DNA of 64,000 nt from Lysobacter sp. Its GTDB lineage: Bacteria; Pseudomonadota; Gammaproteobacteria; Xanthomonadales; Xanthomonadaceae. Position numbers and translations under genes: made by a program. How positions within the stretch are numbered: the first letter of the stretch is position 1; each line of letters opens with the position of its first letter. The notes below the pieces were generated by a model, which saw only the letters and a list, made by a program, of their open reading frames with translations, had not been told where the DNA came from and did no database searches. Of this stretch, positions 18,669 to 27,725 are shown in pieces. Location: the NCBI GenBank assembly GCA_027306995.1, contig DAHUXS010000011.1:124001-188000 (forward strand). Reading direction: 5' to 3'.

Positions 18669-20249
18669 ATGCCGACTCCCAGCCCAGCGCGTCCGCGCAC
18701 CCGCAAATCGTTCCCCTGGATTCCCGTCGTGCTCGCCGCCGTCGTGTTGCTTGGCGGTGGTGCATGGTGGTTCAAGCATCGCGCTGCCTCCGGACAGACC
18801 GGCTACCGCACGCAGGCGGTCGATCGTGGCGACATCCGCGTTTCGATTTCCTCGACTGGCACGCTTTCGGCGATCTCCACCGTCACCGTCGGCAGCCAGG
18901 TCTCGGGCCAGCTCACCGAGGTGCTGGTCGATTTCAATTCCAAGGTGAAGAAGGGCCAGGTGATCGCCAGGATCGATCCCTCGACCTACGAGACGCAGAT
19001 CGTCCAGGGCAACGCCCAGATCGCCAGCGCCCAGGCGCAGTTGAAGCAGTTCCAGGCAACGCTGGCCAACGCGACGCTGGTCTGGCAGCGCAACGCGCGA
19101 CTCGGCGAGCAGAAGCTGGTGGCGCAGTCCGATGTCGATCAGGCGCGCGCGGCGATGTTGCAGGCGCAGGCCCAGGTCAACAGCGCGCAGGCGTCGATCC
19201 GCCAGCAGACCGCATCCACGCAGACCACCCGGCTCAATCTCGATCGCACCGTCATCCGTTCGCCGGTCGATGGCGTGGTGTTGACGCGCGCGGTCGAACC
19301 CGGCCAGACGGTGGCGGCCAGCCTGCAGGCGCCGACGCTGTTCACCATCGCCGAGGATCTTTCGAAGATGAAGATCCAGCTGACGGTGGACGAATCCGAC
19401 ATCGGCCAGGTCAAGCCGGGACAGAACGTCAATTTCACCGTCGATGCCTTCCCCAATCGCCAGTTCACCGGCGTGGTGAAGCAAGTGCAGATGGCCGCGA
19501 CCACCACCAACAACGTCGTGACCTATCCGGTGTTGGTGACGGTCGACAACAGCGACGGCACCTTGCTGCCGGGCCTGACCGTGAACGCCGAGATCGAAGT
19601 GAGTCGCCAACCGAACGTGTTGCGCGTCGCCAATGCCGCGCTGCGCTACAAGCCTTCCGATGAAGACGGCAGCGCGCAGGGACAACAAGGTGGCCAGGGC
19701 GGCTTCGGAGGGCAGGGCGGTGGCCGTGGCGGCGCTGGCATGGGCGACGACATCGCCAAGATCGCCGCTGGCCTGCAATTGAAGCCGGAGCAGCAGGCCG
19801 CTTTCGATGCGGCGATGGCTGAAATGAAGAAGCGCGCGGCCGAACGCATGCAGCAGGCGCAACAGCAGTCCTCCCAGCAGGGTGGCGGCAGCAAGCTGTT
19901 CGGCGGCGGTCCGGGCGGTCCCCAGCGTAGTGGCAATGGCGGCGGCAATGCGCAGCAACAGGCGCAGATGCGTTCGCGCATGCGCGAGCGTTTCCAGCAG
20001 CAGTTCGCCGCGTTCACCACCACCCTCGATCCGACGCAGAAGACCAAGTGGGATGCGGGCCTGAGCGACCTGATGAACGCGCGCCGCGCCGCGATCTACC
20101 TGCTGGCCGACGGCAAGCCGCAGCGGGTGATGGTGCGCCTGGGCGCAACCGACGGCAGCAACACCGAAGTCAGTGGCAGCGTGAAGGAAGGCGATCTCGC
20201 GATCACCGGGCAGCAGTCGGCGGACAGCGCGGCGCAGGCCAAGAAATGA
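18669..20249 (+). CDS. macA: MacA-like periplasmic adaptor with an inserted LTxxQ-type helical domain
   Basis: Membrane-fusion protein of the MacAB type, 526 residues, well above the usual 370-390. An N-terminal anchor (WIPVVLAAVVLLGGGAWWF) is followed by the lipoyl and coiled-coil hairpin, the beta-barrel (MKIQLTVDESDIGQVKPGQ) and, at the end, the membrane-proximal strands (DGKPQRVMVRLGATDG). Between about residues 330 and 472 sits an insertion: Gly/Gln-rich linkers around two helical segments carrying LTxxQ-like motifs (LKPEQQAAFDAAM near 370; LDPTQKTKWDAGL near 452). Such motifs mark the Spy/CpxP chaperone fold. It is coupled to the ATPase gene by ATGA. An outer-membrane TolC partner is not encoded here. 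Confidence 0.88.
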   Translation: MPTPSPARPRTRKSFPWIPVVLAAVVLLGGGAWWFKHRAASGQTGYRTQAVDRGDIRVSISSTGTLSAISTVTVGSQVSGQLTEVLVDFNSKVKKGQVIARIDPSTYETQIVQGNAQIASAQAQLKQFQATLANATLVWQRNARLGEQKLVAQSDVDQARAAMLQAQAQVNSAQASIRQQTASTQTTRLNLDRTVIRSPVDGVVLTRAVEPGQTVAASLQAPTLFTIAEDLSKMKIQLTVDESDIGQVKPGQNVNFTVDAFPNRQFTGVVKQVQMAATTTNNVVTYPVLVTVDNSDGTLLPGLTVNAEIEVSRQPNVLRVANAALRYKPSDEDGSAQGQQGGQGGFGGQGGGRGGAGMGDDIAKIAAGLQLKPEQQAAFDAAMAEMKKRAAERMQQAQQQSSQQGGGSKLFGGGPGGPQRSGNGGGNAQQQAQMRSRMRERFQQQFAAFTTTLDPTQKTKWDAGLSDLMNARRAAIYLLADGKPQRVMVRLGATDGSNTEVSGSVKEGDLAITGQQSADSAAQAKK

Positions 20250-20962
20250 GTCCCGCAGGCGTCACGCCGCCGGTCGTCGAAACGCACGACCTGCGCAAGG
20301 TCTATTCGCCCGGTACCGCGGCGGAAGTGGTCGCGTTGCGCGGGGTGAACCTGCGCATCGAGCGCGGTGAATTCGTCGCGATCATGGGGCCGTCGGGTTC
20401 CGGCAAGTCGACGCTGATGAACCTGATCGGCTGCCTCGACACGCCGAGCAGCGGCACCTACGCCTGCGATGGCGTCGACGTCTCGACGCTCGATGCCGAG
20501 GAGCTCGCGGCCCTGCGTCGCGACAAGATCGGTTTCGTGTTCCAGGGCTTCAACCTGTTGCCGCGGATGAGCGCGTTGGAAAACGTCGCGATGCCGATGG
20601 CCTACACGCGCGTGCCGCACCACGAGCGGCGCGAACGCGCGCAGGCGGCGCTGGTCGCGGTGGGATTGGGCGAACGCGCCGGGCATCGCCCCAATGAACT
20701 CTCGGGCGGCCAGCAGCAACGCGTTGCGATCGCGCGTGCGCTGATCAACCATCCGCCGATCCTGCTTGCCGACGAGCCGACCGGCGCGCTCGACAGCAAG
20801 ACCGGCGAGGAAATCCTCGCGTTGTTCAACCGGCTCAGCCAGGAACAGCACACGGTCGTGCTGATCACCCACGACGCACATGTCGCTGCGCACGCCCATC
20901 GCGTCTACGTGATGCACGACGGCGAGTTGCACGAAGGCACGCGCGAGGACCTGCACGCATGA
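20246..20962 (+). CDS. MacB-type ABC transporter ATP-binding subunit
   Basis: A 238-residue ATPase of the MacB/LolD class. It has Walker A GPSGSGKST, a Q-loop in GFVFQGFNLLPRMSALENV, the ABC signature LSGGQQQRVAIARALI, Walker B ILLADEPTGALD and the switch histidine in LITHD. In E. coli MacB the ATPase is fused to the permease; here they are separate genes with ATGA overlaps on both sides. It powers a periplasmic mechanotransmission pump together with the MacA-like adaptor. Substrate unknown; macrolides, lipopeptides or toxins are known for the family. Confidence 0.93.
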   Translation: MSPAGVTPPVVETHDLRKVYSPGTAAEVVALRGVNLRIERGEFVAIMGPSGSGKSTLMNLIGCLDTPSSGTYACDGVDVSTLDAEELAALRRDKIGFVFQGFNLLPRMSALENVAMPMAYTRVPHHERRERAQAALVAVGLGERAGHRPNELSGGQQQRVAIARALINHPPILLADEPTGALDSKTGEEILALFNRLSQEQHTVVLITHDAHVAAHAHRVYVMHDGELHEGTREDLHA

Positions 20963-22191
20963 GCTGGCTCGACATCATCCGCACCGCGCTCGCCGCACTG
21001 CGTGGCAACTGGTTGCGCAGCGCGTTGACGTCGCTCGGCGTGATCATCGGGATTGCCGCCGTGATCGTCATGGTCTCGATCGGGCAGGGCACCCAGAAGG
21101 AAATCGACAAGCTGGTCTCCGGCCTTGGTTCGCAGCGCCTCGACATCGGCAGCGCCGGTGGCCAGGGCGGTGGCGCGCGACTGGCGCAGGGCAGCCGCTG
21201 GAGCCTCAACAGCGGCGATGTCGACGCCATCCGCAGCGAAGTCCCGGAAGTGCAGTACGTCAGCGGATCGCTGCGCGGCGGCACCCAGGTGGTGAATGGC
21301 GAGAACAACGCTTCGACGCAGTGGCAGGGCGTCGACAACGACTGGTTCGCGATCAACGACTGGCAGATGGCCAACGGCGACGGCTTCGATGCGCGCGACT
21401 ACACCAGCGCCGCCAAGAAGGTGGTGATCGGCGAAACGGTGCGCAAGGAATTGTTCGCCGATGGCAATGGCATCGGCCAGAGCATCCGCATCGGGCGCGT
21501 GCCGTTCACCGTGGTCGGCACGCTTGCCGCCAAGGGCCAGGGTGGTTTCGGCCAGGACCAGGACGATATCGTGGTGGTGCCGCTGGAAACCGCGCGTCGC
21601 CGCCTCTCCACGTCCAACAGCATGCCGCCGGGCGCGGTGCAGGGCATCAGCGTCGGCGTCGATTCGGCGAAGAACCTCGACAGCGCGCAGAACGCCATCG
21701 AAGGATTGTTGCGCCAGCGCCACAAGATCCAGCCCGGCGCCGACGACGATTTCGCCGTGCGCAACATCAGCCAGATCGTGGCGACGCGCACTGCGACGAC
21801 CAACCTGATGTCGAAGCTGCTCGGTGCGGTGGCGGGCATCTGCCTGATCATTGGCGGCATCGGCATCATGAACATCATGCTGGTGTCGGTGACCGAGCGC
21901 ATCCGCGAGATCGGCCTGCGCATGTCGGTGGGCGCCGGCCCGACCGACATCCGCCGCCAGTTCCTCGCCGAAGCTATGCTGATCTCGATGATCGGCGGCG
22001 TCATCGGCATCGTGCTGGGTGCCGGCGGCGCCTTGTTGGTCGGCAAGTTCAGCGACCTGCCGGTCAGCCTCAGCCTGCAGGTCATCCTGCTGGCGACGGC
22101 ATTCTCGATGGCGACCGGCCTGTTCTTCGGCTACTACCCGGCCCGCAAGGCATCGATGCTCGATCCGATCGAGGCGCTGCGCTCGCAGTAA
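20959..22191 (+). CDS. MacB-like ABC transporter permease
   Basis: A 410-residue permease with the MacB fold. A first transmembrane helix follows the LRSALTSLGVIIGIAAVIVM signature, then comes a periplasmic MacB core domain of about 220 residues. Three C-terminal helices belong to the FtsX-like domain, including GGIGIMNIMLVSVTERIREI and ARKASMLDPIEALR. It pairs with the preceding ATPase, with an ATGA overlap. The last gene of the two-component/efflux operon. Confidence 0.93.
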   Translation: MSWLDIIRTALAALRGNWLRSALTSLGVIIGIAAVIVMVSIGQGTQKEIDKLVSGLGSQRLDIGSAGGQGGGARLAQGSRWSLNSGDVDAIRSEVPEVQYVSGSLRGGTQVVNGENNASTQWQGVDNDWFAINDWQMANGDGFDARDYTSAAKKVVIGETVRKELFADGNGIGQSIRIGRVPFTVVGTLAAKGQGGFGQDQDDIVVVPLETARRRLSTSNSMPPGAVQGISVGVDSAKNLDSAQNAIEGLLRQRHKIQPGADDDFAVRNISQIVATRTATTNLMSKLLGAVAGICLIIGGIGIMNIMLVSVTERIREIGLRMSVGAGPTDIRRQFLAEAMLISMIGGVIGIVLGAGGALLVGKFSDLPVSLSLQVILLATAFSMATGLFFGYYPARKASMLDPIEALRSQ

Positions 22192-22236
22192 ATACGGGGT
22201 CGCAGCGGCAAAACCGGGCTGTGGCATCATTTCGCC

Positions 22237-22626
22237 ATGGCTGATTCGATTGGACATCTACCGCGCGGACCGCGCGGCATCTACCGCGCGACCTTGTGGT
22301 CGCTCAAGGGACTGCGGGCGGCGTGGTTGCACGAATCCTCGTTCCGCCTCGAGGTCGTGCTGTTCGTGATCCTGGCGCCGCTCGGTTTCCACCTCGGCGG
22401 CTCCGGGGTGGAGCGCGCGCTGCTGATCGGCTCGATGACCCTGGTGATGGCGATGGAACTGCTCAATTCCGCGGTGGAAGCGGTGATCGAGCGTTATGGC
22501 CCGGAATTCCATGAACTGGCGGGACGCGCCAAGGACATGGGCTCGGCCGCGGTGTTCGTGCTGATGATGAACGTGCTGCTGACGTGGGGCCTGATCCTGT
22601 TGCCACGGCTGCTGGACCAGCCCTGA
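22237..22626 (+). CDS. dgkA: Diacylglycerol kinase DgkA
   Basis: Small trimeric inner-membrane kinase of 129 residues with three transmembrane helices. It phosphorylates the diacylglycerol released during synthesis of membrane-derived glucans and lipopolysaccharide decoration. The catalytic signature MELLNSAVEAVIER and the following RAKDMGSAAVFVLM are intact, as is the N-terminal ATLWSLKGLRAAWLHESSFR. It is coupled to the next gene through TGATG. Confidence 0.95.
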   Translation: MADSIGHLPRGPRGIYRATLWSLKGLRAAWLHESSFRLEVVLFVILAPLGFHLGGSGVERALLIGSMTLVMAMELLNSAVEAVIERYGPEFHELAGRAKDMGSAAVFVLMMNVLLTWGLILLPRLLDQP

Positions 22627-23375
22627 TGGATCTCTCCTTCCTGTCCGACCCCTCCGCGTGGGTCACGCTGGTCACACTGAGCGCACTGGAAATCGTGCTT
22701 GGCGTCGACAACCTCGTTTTCATTTCGATCGCGGTGGGACGCCTGCCGGAAGCGCAGCGTCCGGTTGCGCGCAAGATCGGCATCGCGGTGGCCTGCATCA
22801 CCCGCATCCTGCTGCTGATCTCGCTGGCCTATCTCGCACGGATGAGTCGCGACCTGTTCACGATCGCCGGCATGGGCTTCTCGATCCGCGACCTGGTGCT
22901 GATCGTCGGCGGTGCGTTCCTGCTGGTGAAGGGGACGATGGAGATCCGCGAACTGATCAGCGGCGGCGATGACGAGGATCCGCGCACCACGCGCGCGTCG
23001 TCGGCATTCGGCATGGTCATCCTGCAGATCGCCATCATCGACATCGTGTTCTCGCTGGACTCGGTGATCACCGCGGTCGGCATGGCGCGCGATATCCCGA
23101 TCATGGTGATGGCGGTGCTGATCGCGGTCGCGATGATGCTGCTGGCGGCGAATCCGATGGGCCGCTTCATCGACGCCAACCCGACGGTCAAGATGCTGGC
23201 GCTGGCCTTCATCCTGCTGATCGGCGTGGTGCTGATCCTCGACGGCTTCGATATCCACACGCCCAAGCCCTATATCTATTTTGCGATGGGCTTCTCGGTT
23301 CTGGTGGAATGGTTGAACCAGCTAATGCGACGCAATGCCCGGACTCACCATGTCCCGGGCAGCGGTGATTGGTGA
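22626..23375 (+). CDS. TerC-family integral membrane protein
   Basis: A 249-residue TerC/YoaE-type protein with about seven transmembrane segments. The conserved acidic motifs LEIVLGVDNLVFISI and IVFSLDSVITAVGMA are present, linked by ARKIGIAVACITRILLL and IRDLVLIVGGAFLLVKG. Members export or handle metal ions, for example Mn2+ alongside secreted metalloproteins. It lacks the C-terminal CBS/CorC domain of YoaE. The ATG overlaps the dgkA stop by one base. Confidence 0.88.
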   Translation: MDLSFLSDPSAWVTLVTLSALEIVLGVDNLVFISIAVGRLPEAQRPVARKIGIAVACITRILLLISLAYLARMSRDLFTIAGMGFSIRDLVLIVGGAFLLVKGTMEIRELISGGDDEDPRTTRASSAFGMVILQIAIIDIVFSLDSVITAVGMARDIPIMVMAVLIAVAMMLLAANPMGRFIDANPTVKMLALAFILLIGVVLILDGFDIHTPKPYIYFAMGFSVLVEWLNQLMRRNARTHHVPGSGDW

Positions 23376-23434
23376 GCGGTCCGAAATTCACCTGAAATGA
23401 ACGTTTGTTCACCGACGATTGATCGAATGAATGC

Positions 23435-23451
23435 GCCGGGCCCAGCCCGGC
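23435..23451 (+). terminator. GC hairpin between the TerC gene and lemA
   Basis: The arms GCCGGG (23435-23440) and CCCGGC (23446-23451) enclose a 5-base loop and are followed by CTTCCCATCTT rather than a clean T-run. It sits just upstream of the lemA Shine-Dalgarno (GGAG). It may be a weak terminator for the dgkA-terC unit or a leader hairpin affecting lemA translation. Confidence 0.3.
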
Positions 23452-23473
23452 TTCCCATCTTGGAGATGATCCG

Positions 23474-24097
23474 ATGACAACCATCCGCGTTGTGTTGTTG
23501 CTCGTGCTGGTTTCGCTGCTGTCCGGTTGTGGCTACAACAGCATCCAGCGCAAGGACGAAGGCGTGAAGGCGGCTTGGTCGCAGGTGATCAACCAGTACA
23601 AGCGCCGTGCCGACCTGGTGCCGAATCTCGTCAACACCGTGAAGGGCTATGCCACGCACGAGGAAAAGGTGCTGACCGAAGTGACCGAGGCGCGGTCCAA
23701 GGTGGGCGCGATCAACGTCAATGCCGAGGATCCGCAGTCGCTGGCGCAATTCCAGGCCGCGCAGCAGGGCCTGCAGAGCGCGATCGGTCGTTTGCTGGCC
23801 GTCTCCGAAAACTATCCGCAGTTGAAGGCGGATCAAGGCTTCCTGCAATTGCAGGCGCAGCTGGAAGGCACCGAGAACCGCATTGCGGTGGAACGCAAGA
23901 ACTACATCGACACGGTGCAGGACTACAACACCTACATCCGCCAGTTCCCGGTCAACCTGACCGCGAAGATGTTCGGCTACAAGGTCAAGCCGAACTTCAC
24001 CGTCGAGAACGAGCAGCAGATCCAGAACGCACCGACGGTCGATTTCGGTGGCGCGGCGCCGGCATCATCGTCGTCGCAGCCAGCACCTGCGCACTGA
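23474..24097 (+). CDS. lemA: LemA-family lipoprotein
   Basis: A 207-residue LemA-family protein. The N-terminus is a lipoprotein signal with lipobox LLSGC (Cys19), so it is predicted to be membrane-anchored on the periplasmic side. The family core is visible: VKAAWSQVINQYKRRADLVPN, ERKNYIDTVQDYNTYIRQFP and AKMFGYKVKPNF. The helical-bundle protein has no firmly known biochemical role. It is followed by two TPM-domain genes, an association repeated across bacteria. The start has a good GGAG at 23462-23465. Confidence 0.9.
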   Translation: MTTIRVVLLLVLVSLLSGCGYNSIQRKDEGVKAAWSQVINQYKRRADLVPNLVNTVKGYATHEEKVLTEVTEARSKVGAINVNAEDPQSLAQFQAAQQGLQSAIGRLLAVSENYPQLKADQGFLQLQAQLEGTENRIAVERKNYIDTVQDYNTYIRQFPVNLTAKMFGYKVKPNFTVENEQQIQNAPTVDFGGAAPASSSSQPAPAH

Positions 24098-24125
24098 TCG
24101 CTGATTCGCAACCGGAGCGCGACGC

Positions 24126-25013
24126 ATGAAGAACTGGCGTCGTCTTGTCGCGATCTTCCTGTTGTTCGCCTGCAGCGTGGTCGCGCAGGCGCAGAAGGGA
24201 TTGGCGACGATCCCCACGTTGGATTCGCCGGTGGTCGACACCACCGGCACGCTCTCGGCCGAAGACAAGCAGGCGCTGCAACAGCAGGCGCTCGACCTGC
24301 AGCAGCGCAAAGGCAGCCAGCTGCAGATCCTGATGGTGGCGAGCACGTCGCCGGAAGACATCGCCGACTACGCGCAACGCGTCTACCAGCAATGGAAGAT
24401 CGGGCGCGAGAAGGTCAACGACGGCGTGCTGATCGTGGTGGCGAAGGACGACCATCGCGCGCGCATCCAGACCGGCTACGGTCTTGAGGGCGCGATCCCG
24501 GATGCCATCGCCTGGCGCGTGATCCAGGAATACATGGTGCCGAAGTTCCGTCAGAACGATTTCGCCGGCGGGATCAAGGACGCCAGCGCACAGATCGTCA
24601 AGCTTATCGACGGCGAAACCTTGCCGCCGCCGGTTGCGCAATCGCAGCAGCCGCGCGATCACGGCGTCAACTGGGTCGGTGCGCTGATCGCGGCCTACAT
24701 CGCCGCGATGGTCGCGCGGGCATTGCTCGGCTGGTTACCGTCGGGCGTGCGCGGCATCGGTACCGCGGCGGTTGCCGGTGGCGTCGCCTGGTTGATCGGT
24801 GGCGTGGTGGCTGTCGCTGCGATCGGCGCCTTCCTCGGCTTGTTCGTCGGCCTGATGAGCGCGTCGGTCAGCCGTTATGCCAACCAGGGCGGTTGGGGTG
24901 GCTGGGGCGGCGGCGGTTTTGGTGGAGGCGGCGGTGGTGACTTCGGCGGCGGAGGCGGCTGGAGCGGTGGTGGCGGCAGCAGCGGAGGCGGTGGCGCCTC
25001 GGGGAGCTGGTGA
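24126..25013 (+). CDS. TPM-domain membrane protein (YgcG-like)
   Basis: A 295-residue exported protein. A cleavable signal (LFACSVVAQAQ) leads into a TPM domain at about residues 33-160, with VVDTTGTLSAEDKQAL, GVLIVVAKDDHRARIQTGYGLEG and AWRVIQEYMVPKFRQNDF. Two or three hydrophobic segments follow (about 180-255), then a glycine/serine/tryptophan-rich tail. TPM domains bind phosphate-like ligands or act in photosystem II repair in plants; the bacterial role is unsettled. It lies 28 bases after lemA and is coupled by TGATG to the second TPM gene. Confidence 0.87.
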   Translation: MKNWRRLVAIFLLFACSVVAQAQKGLATIPTLDSPVVDTTGTLSAEDKQALQQQALDLQQRKGSQLQILMVASTSPEDIADYAQRVYQQWKIGREKVNDGVLIVVAKDDHRARIQTGYGLEGAIPDAIAWRVIQEYMVPKFRQNDFAGGIKDASAQIVKLIDGETLPPPVAQSQQPRDHGVNWVGALIAAYIAAMVARALLGWLPSGVRGIGTAAVAGGVAWLIGGVVAVAAIGAFLGLFVGLMSASVSRYANQGGWGGWGGGGFGGGGGGDFGGGGGWSGGGGSSGGGGASGSW

Positions 25014-25516
25014 TGGGTATGGTCGGCCGTCTCTGGCGTCACGCCTTCGCCCGTCCGGCCCGCTCGTTGTTTCCGGCCGACAGCCTGCAGCGCATCGCCG
25101 CACTGATCCGGGCCAGCGAGTCGCGTCATCACGGCGAGATCGTATTCGCGGTGGAATCGGACATGCCGTTGGGCGCGGTCTGGCGCGGTGTGTCGCCGCG
25201 CGATCGCGCGCAGCAGGCGTTCACCCATCTTCACGTCTGGAATACCGCCGCCAACAATGGCGTGCTGATCTACCTGCAACTGGCGGATCGTCGCATCGAG
25301 ATCGTCGCCGATCGCGGTTTCGAAGGCCTGGTGAGCGCCGAACAGTGGCGCGGCATCTGCCAGCTGATGGAAGAGCGGCTCACTGCCGGCGAGTCCGAGG
25401 CCGCGGTCGCGGAAGGCATCGAGGCGATCACCGCAGTGCTGGAAGCGCATTTTCCGCAGCGCCCGGGCGAGGTGGATGAAGACGAGCTGCCGGACGAACC
25501 GGTCATCCTCCGGTGA
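25013..25516 (+). CDS. Second TPM-domain protein
   Basis: A 167-residue cytosolic-looking protein with a TPM-like fold: FPADSLQRIAALIRASESRH, HGEIVFAVESDM, AANNGVLIYLQLADRRIEIV and ADRGFEGLVSAEQW. The C-terminal end is acidic (VDEDELPDEP). An in-frame GTG three bases upstream is possible, but the ATG overlapping the preceding stop (TGATG) is the better start. It completes the lemA/TPM/TPM trio; the pairing suggests a shared membrane-associated complex, but no function is established. Confidence 0.85.
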   Translation: MGMVGRLWRHAFARPARSLFPADSLQRIAALIRASESRHHGEIVFAVESDMPLGAVWRGVSPRDRAQQAFTHLHVWNTAANNGVLIYLQLADRRIEIVADRGFEGLVSAEQWRGICQLMEERLTAGESEAAVAEGIEAITAVLEAHFPQRPGEVDEDELPDEPVILR

Positions 25517-25564
25517 GCAGGCAGACTCGGGCAAAATAGCCCTTTCACCCACCGATCCTCGCCG

Positions 25565-26437
25565 ATGCCGCTGCTCCACCAGATCAACCCCGTTGCCCTC
25601 CATCTCGGTCCGTTGCAGGTGCACTGGTACGGCCTGATGTACCTGCTTGCCTTCGCGTTGGCGTGGTGGCTGGGCCGCCGGCGCATCCGCCAGAATTTCC
25701 TGCCCGGTGTCAGCGAGGCCGGTTTCGGCGACCTGATGTTCTACGGCATGCTCGGCGTGATCCTCGGTGGTCGCATCGGCTACATCCTCTTTTACGATCT
25801 CGGCACCTACCTGAAACATCCGTTGCAGGTGTTCGAAGTGTGGAACGGCGGCATGAGTTTCCACGGCGGCCTGATCGGCGTGATGCTGGCGATGTGGTAC
25901 TGGGCGCGCAAACAGGGCATGCATTTCTTCGACGTCGCCGACTTCATCGCACCGCTGGTACCGCCAGGCCTTGGTTTCGGCCGCATCGGCAACTTCATCA
26001 ATGGCGAACTCTGGGGCAAGCTCACCAATAACGGCTGGGGCGTAGTGTTCCCGCAATCGCTGCCCCCGCCATATCACGGCCAGTCTGCCGACCAGTTGCA
26101 GGTGCTGCTTGGCGCCGGTGCGTTGAATCCCTTTGCGCGCCACCCCTCGCAGCTTTACGAAGCCTTCCTCGAAGGGTTGGTGATGTTCCTGGTGCTGTGG
26201 TTCTTCTCGAAGAAACCGCGTCCGCGCTTCGCCGTGTCCGGCATGTTCCTGCTCTTGTACGGCGTGTTCCGCTTCGTCATCGAATTCGTGCGCATTCCCG
26301 ACGACCAGCTGAAATACCTGGCCTTCGGCTGGCTGACGATGGGGCAGCTGCTCAGCGTGCCGCTGGTCCTCGCCGGACTACTGCTGCTCTGGAAGTCGCA
26401 TACGTCGCCGGTGCTGCGGACGAAAGAGGCGGAATGA
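25565..26437 (+). CDS. lgt: Prolipoprotein diacylglyceryl transferase Lgt
   Basis: Inner-membrane enzyme that transfers diacylglycerol from phosphatidylglycerol to the lipobox cysteine of prolipoproteins. The 290 residues include seven hydrophobic segments and the signatures [28 protein letters not shown] and the Lgt motif [15 protein letters not shown]. It overlaps thyA through ATGA; the lgt-thyA-folA order is common in gammaproteobacteria. The 48-base gap before it shows no certain promoter. Confidence 0.96.
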   Translation: MPLLHQINPVALHLGPLQVHWYGLMYLLAFALAWWLGRRRIRQNFLPGVSEAGFGDLMFYGMLGVILGGRIGYILFYDLGTYLKHPLQVFEVWNGGMSFHGGLIGVMLAMWYWARKQGMHFFDVADFIAPLVPPGLGFGRIGNFINGELWGKLTNNGWGVVFPQSLPPPYHGQSADQLQVLLGAGALNPFARHPSQLYEAFLEGLVMFLVLWFFSKKPRPRFAVSGMFLLLYGVFRFVIEFVRIPDDQLKYLAFGWLTMGQLLSVPLVLAGLLLLWKSHTSPVLRTKEAE

Positions 26438-27228
26438 AGCAATATCTCGACCTGTTGCGCCACGTCCGCGAACACGGCGCGGACAAGAGCGATCGCACCG
26501 GCACCGGCACCCGCAGCGTGTTCGGCTGGCAGATGCGCTTCGATCTTGCCAAAGGGTTTCCGCTGGTCACCACCAAGAAGGTGCACACCAAGTCGATCAT
26601 CCACGAACTGCTGTGGTTCCTGCAGGGCGACACCAACATCCGTTACCTGAAAGAGAACGGCGTCAGCATCTGGGACGAATGGGCCGATGACGAAGGCGAG
26701 CTCGGACCGGTCTACGGCAAGCAGTGGCGCAGTTGGGCAACCGCCGATGGCGGCACGGTCGACCAGATCGCATGGCTGATCGACGAGATCAAGCGCAATC
26801 CCGATTCACGACGCCTGATCGTCAATGCCTGGAACGTCGGCGACCTGTCGAAGATGGCGCTGATGCCCTGCCACACGATGTTCCAGTTCTACGTGGTGGA
26901 CGGGAAGCTGAGTTGCCAGCTCTACCAGCGCAGCGGCGACATCTTCCTCGGCGTGCCCTTCAACATCGCCAGCTACGCGTTGCTGACGCACATGATCGCG
27001 CAGGCCTGCGATCTCAAGGCTGGCGACTTCGTCCACACGCTGGGCGATGCGCACCTGTATTCCAATCATTTCGACCAGGCCGACGCGCAGTTGTCGCGCA
27101 CGCCGCGTCCGTTGCCGAAGCTGGAATTGAATCCGGGGATCCGCGACATCTTCGGTTTCCGTTTCGAGGACATCGCCATCCGCGGCTATGATCCGCTGCC
27201 GGCGATCAAGGCGCCGGTTGCCGTCTGA
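26434..27228 (+). CDS. thyA: Thymidylate synthase ThyA
   Basis: Methylates dUMP to dTMP using methylene-tetrahydrofolate. The length of 264 residues and the catalytic Cys146 ([11 protein letters not shown]) match E. coli ThyA exactly in number. Other motifs: [37 protein letters not shown] and GDAHLYSNH. It is translationally coupled to lgt (ATGA) and folA (TGATG), so the two folate-linked enzymes are made together. Confidence 0.98.
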   Translation: MKQYLDLLRHVREHGADKSDRTGTGTRSVFGWQMRFDLAKGFPLVTTKKVHTKSIIHELLWFLQGDTNIRYLKENGVSIWDEWADDEGELGPVYGKQWRSWATADGGTVDQIAWLIDEIKRNPDSRRLIVNAWNVGDLSKMALMPCHTMFQFYVVDGKLSCQLYQRSGDIFLGVPFNIASYALLTHMIAQACDLKAGDFVHTLGDAHLYSNHFDQADAQLSRTPRPLPKLELNPGIRDIFGFRFEDIAIRGYDPLPAIKAPVAV

Positions 27229-27725
27229 TGATCGTCTCCCTGGTCGTCGCGCTCGATCGCGGTCATGCCATCGGCAAGGACAACACGCTGCCGTGGCGGC
27301 TTCCGGATGACCTCAAGCGTTTCAAGGCGTTGACGCTGGGCAAACCGGTGCTGATGGGGCGCAAGACCGCGGTTTCGCTCGGGCGCGTGTTGCCGGGACG
27401 TCGCAACCTGGTGCTGACGCGTTCCGGCAGTGTCCCGTTCGCCGGGATGGAAGCATTCGCGACGCTGGAGTCGGCGCTGGAATCGGCGAAGGACGCGGAG
27501 GAGGTCTGCATGATCGGCGGTGGCGAGATTTTCGCCATGACCTTGCCGATCGCCACGCGCATGCATCTGACCTGGGTCGATGCCGCGATCGAAGGCGCCG
27601 ATGCCTTCTTTCCGCACTTCGATCCGACGGAATGGCGCGAAACATCGCGCGAAGCGCATCCTGCCGATGCCCGCAACGAATACGCTTTCGAATTCGTGGA
27701 TTACGCGCGAATCGATCCGGCCTAG
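27228..27725 (+). CDS. folA: Dihydrofolate reductase FolA
   Basis: A 165-residue DHFR regenerating tetrahydrofolate after thymidylate synthesis. Conserved: LVVALDRGHAIGKDNTLPWRL with the catalytic acid in LPDDLKRFK, the GRKTAVSLG NADPH segment and EVCMIGGGEIF. Its TAG stop is shared with the convergent apaH stop in the palindrome CTAG (27722-27725). The folA/apaH tail-to-tail arrangement also exists in E. coli. Confidence 0.96.
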   Translation: MIVSLVVALDRGHAIGKDNTLPWRLPDDLKRFKALTLGKPVLMGRKTAVSLGRVLPGRRNLVLTRSGSVPFAGMEAFATLESALESAKDAEEVCMIGGGEIFAMTLPIATRMHLTWVDAAIEGADAFFPHFDPTEWRETSREAHPADARNEYAFEFVDYARIDPA

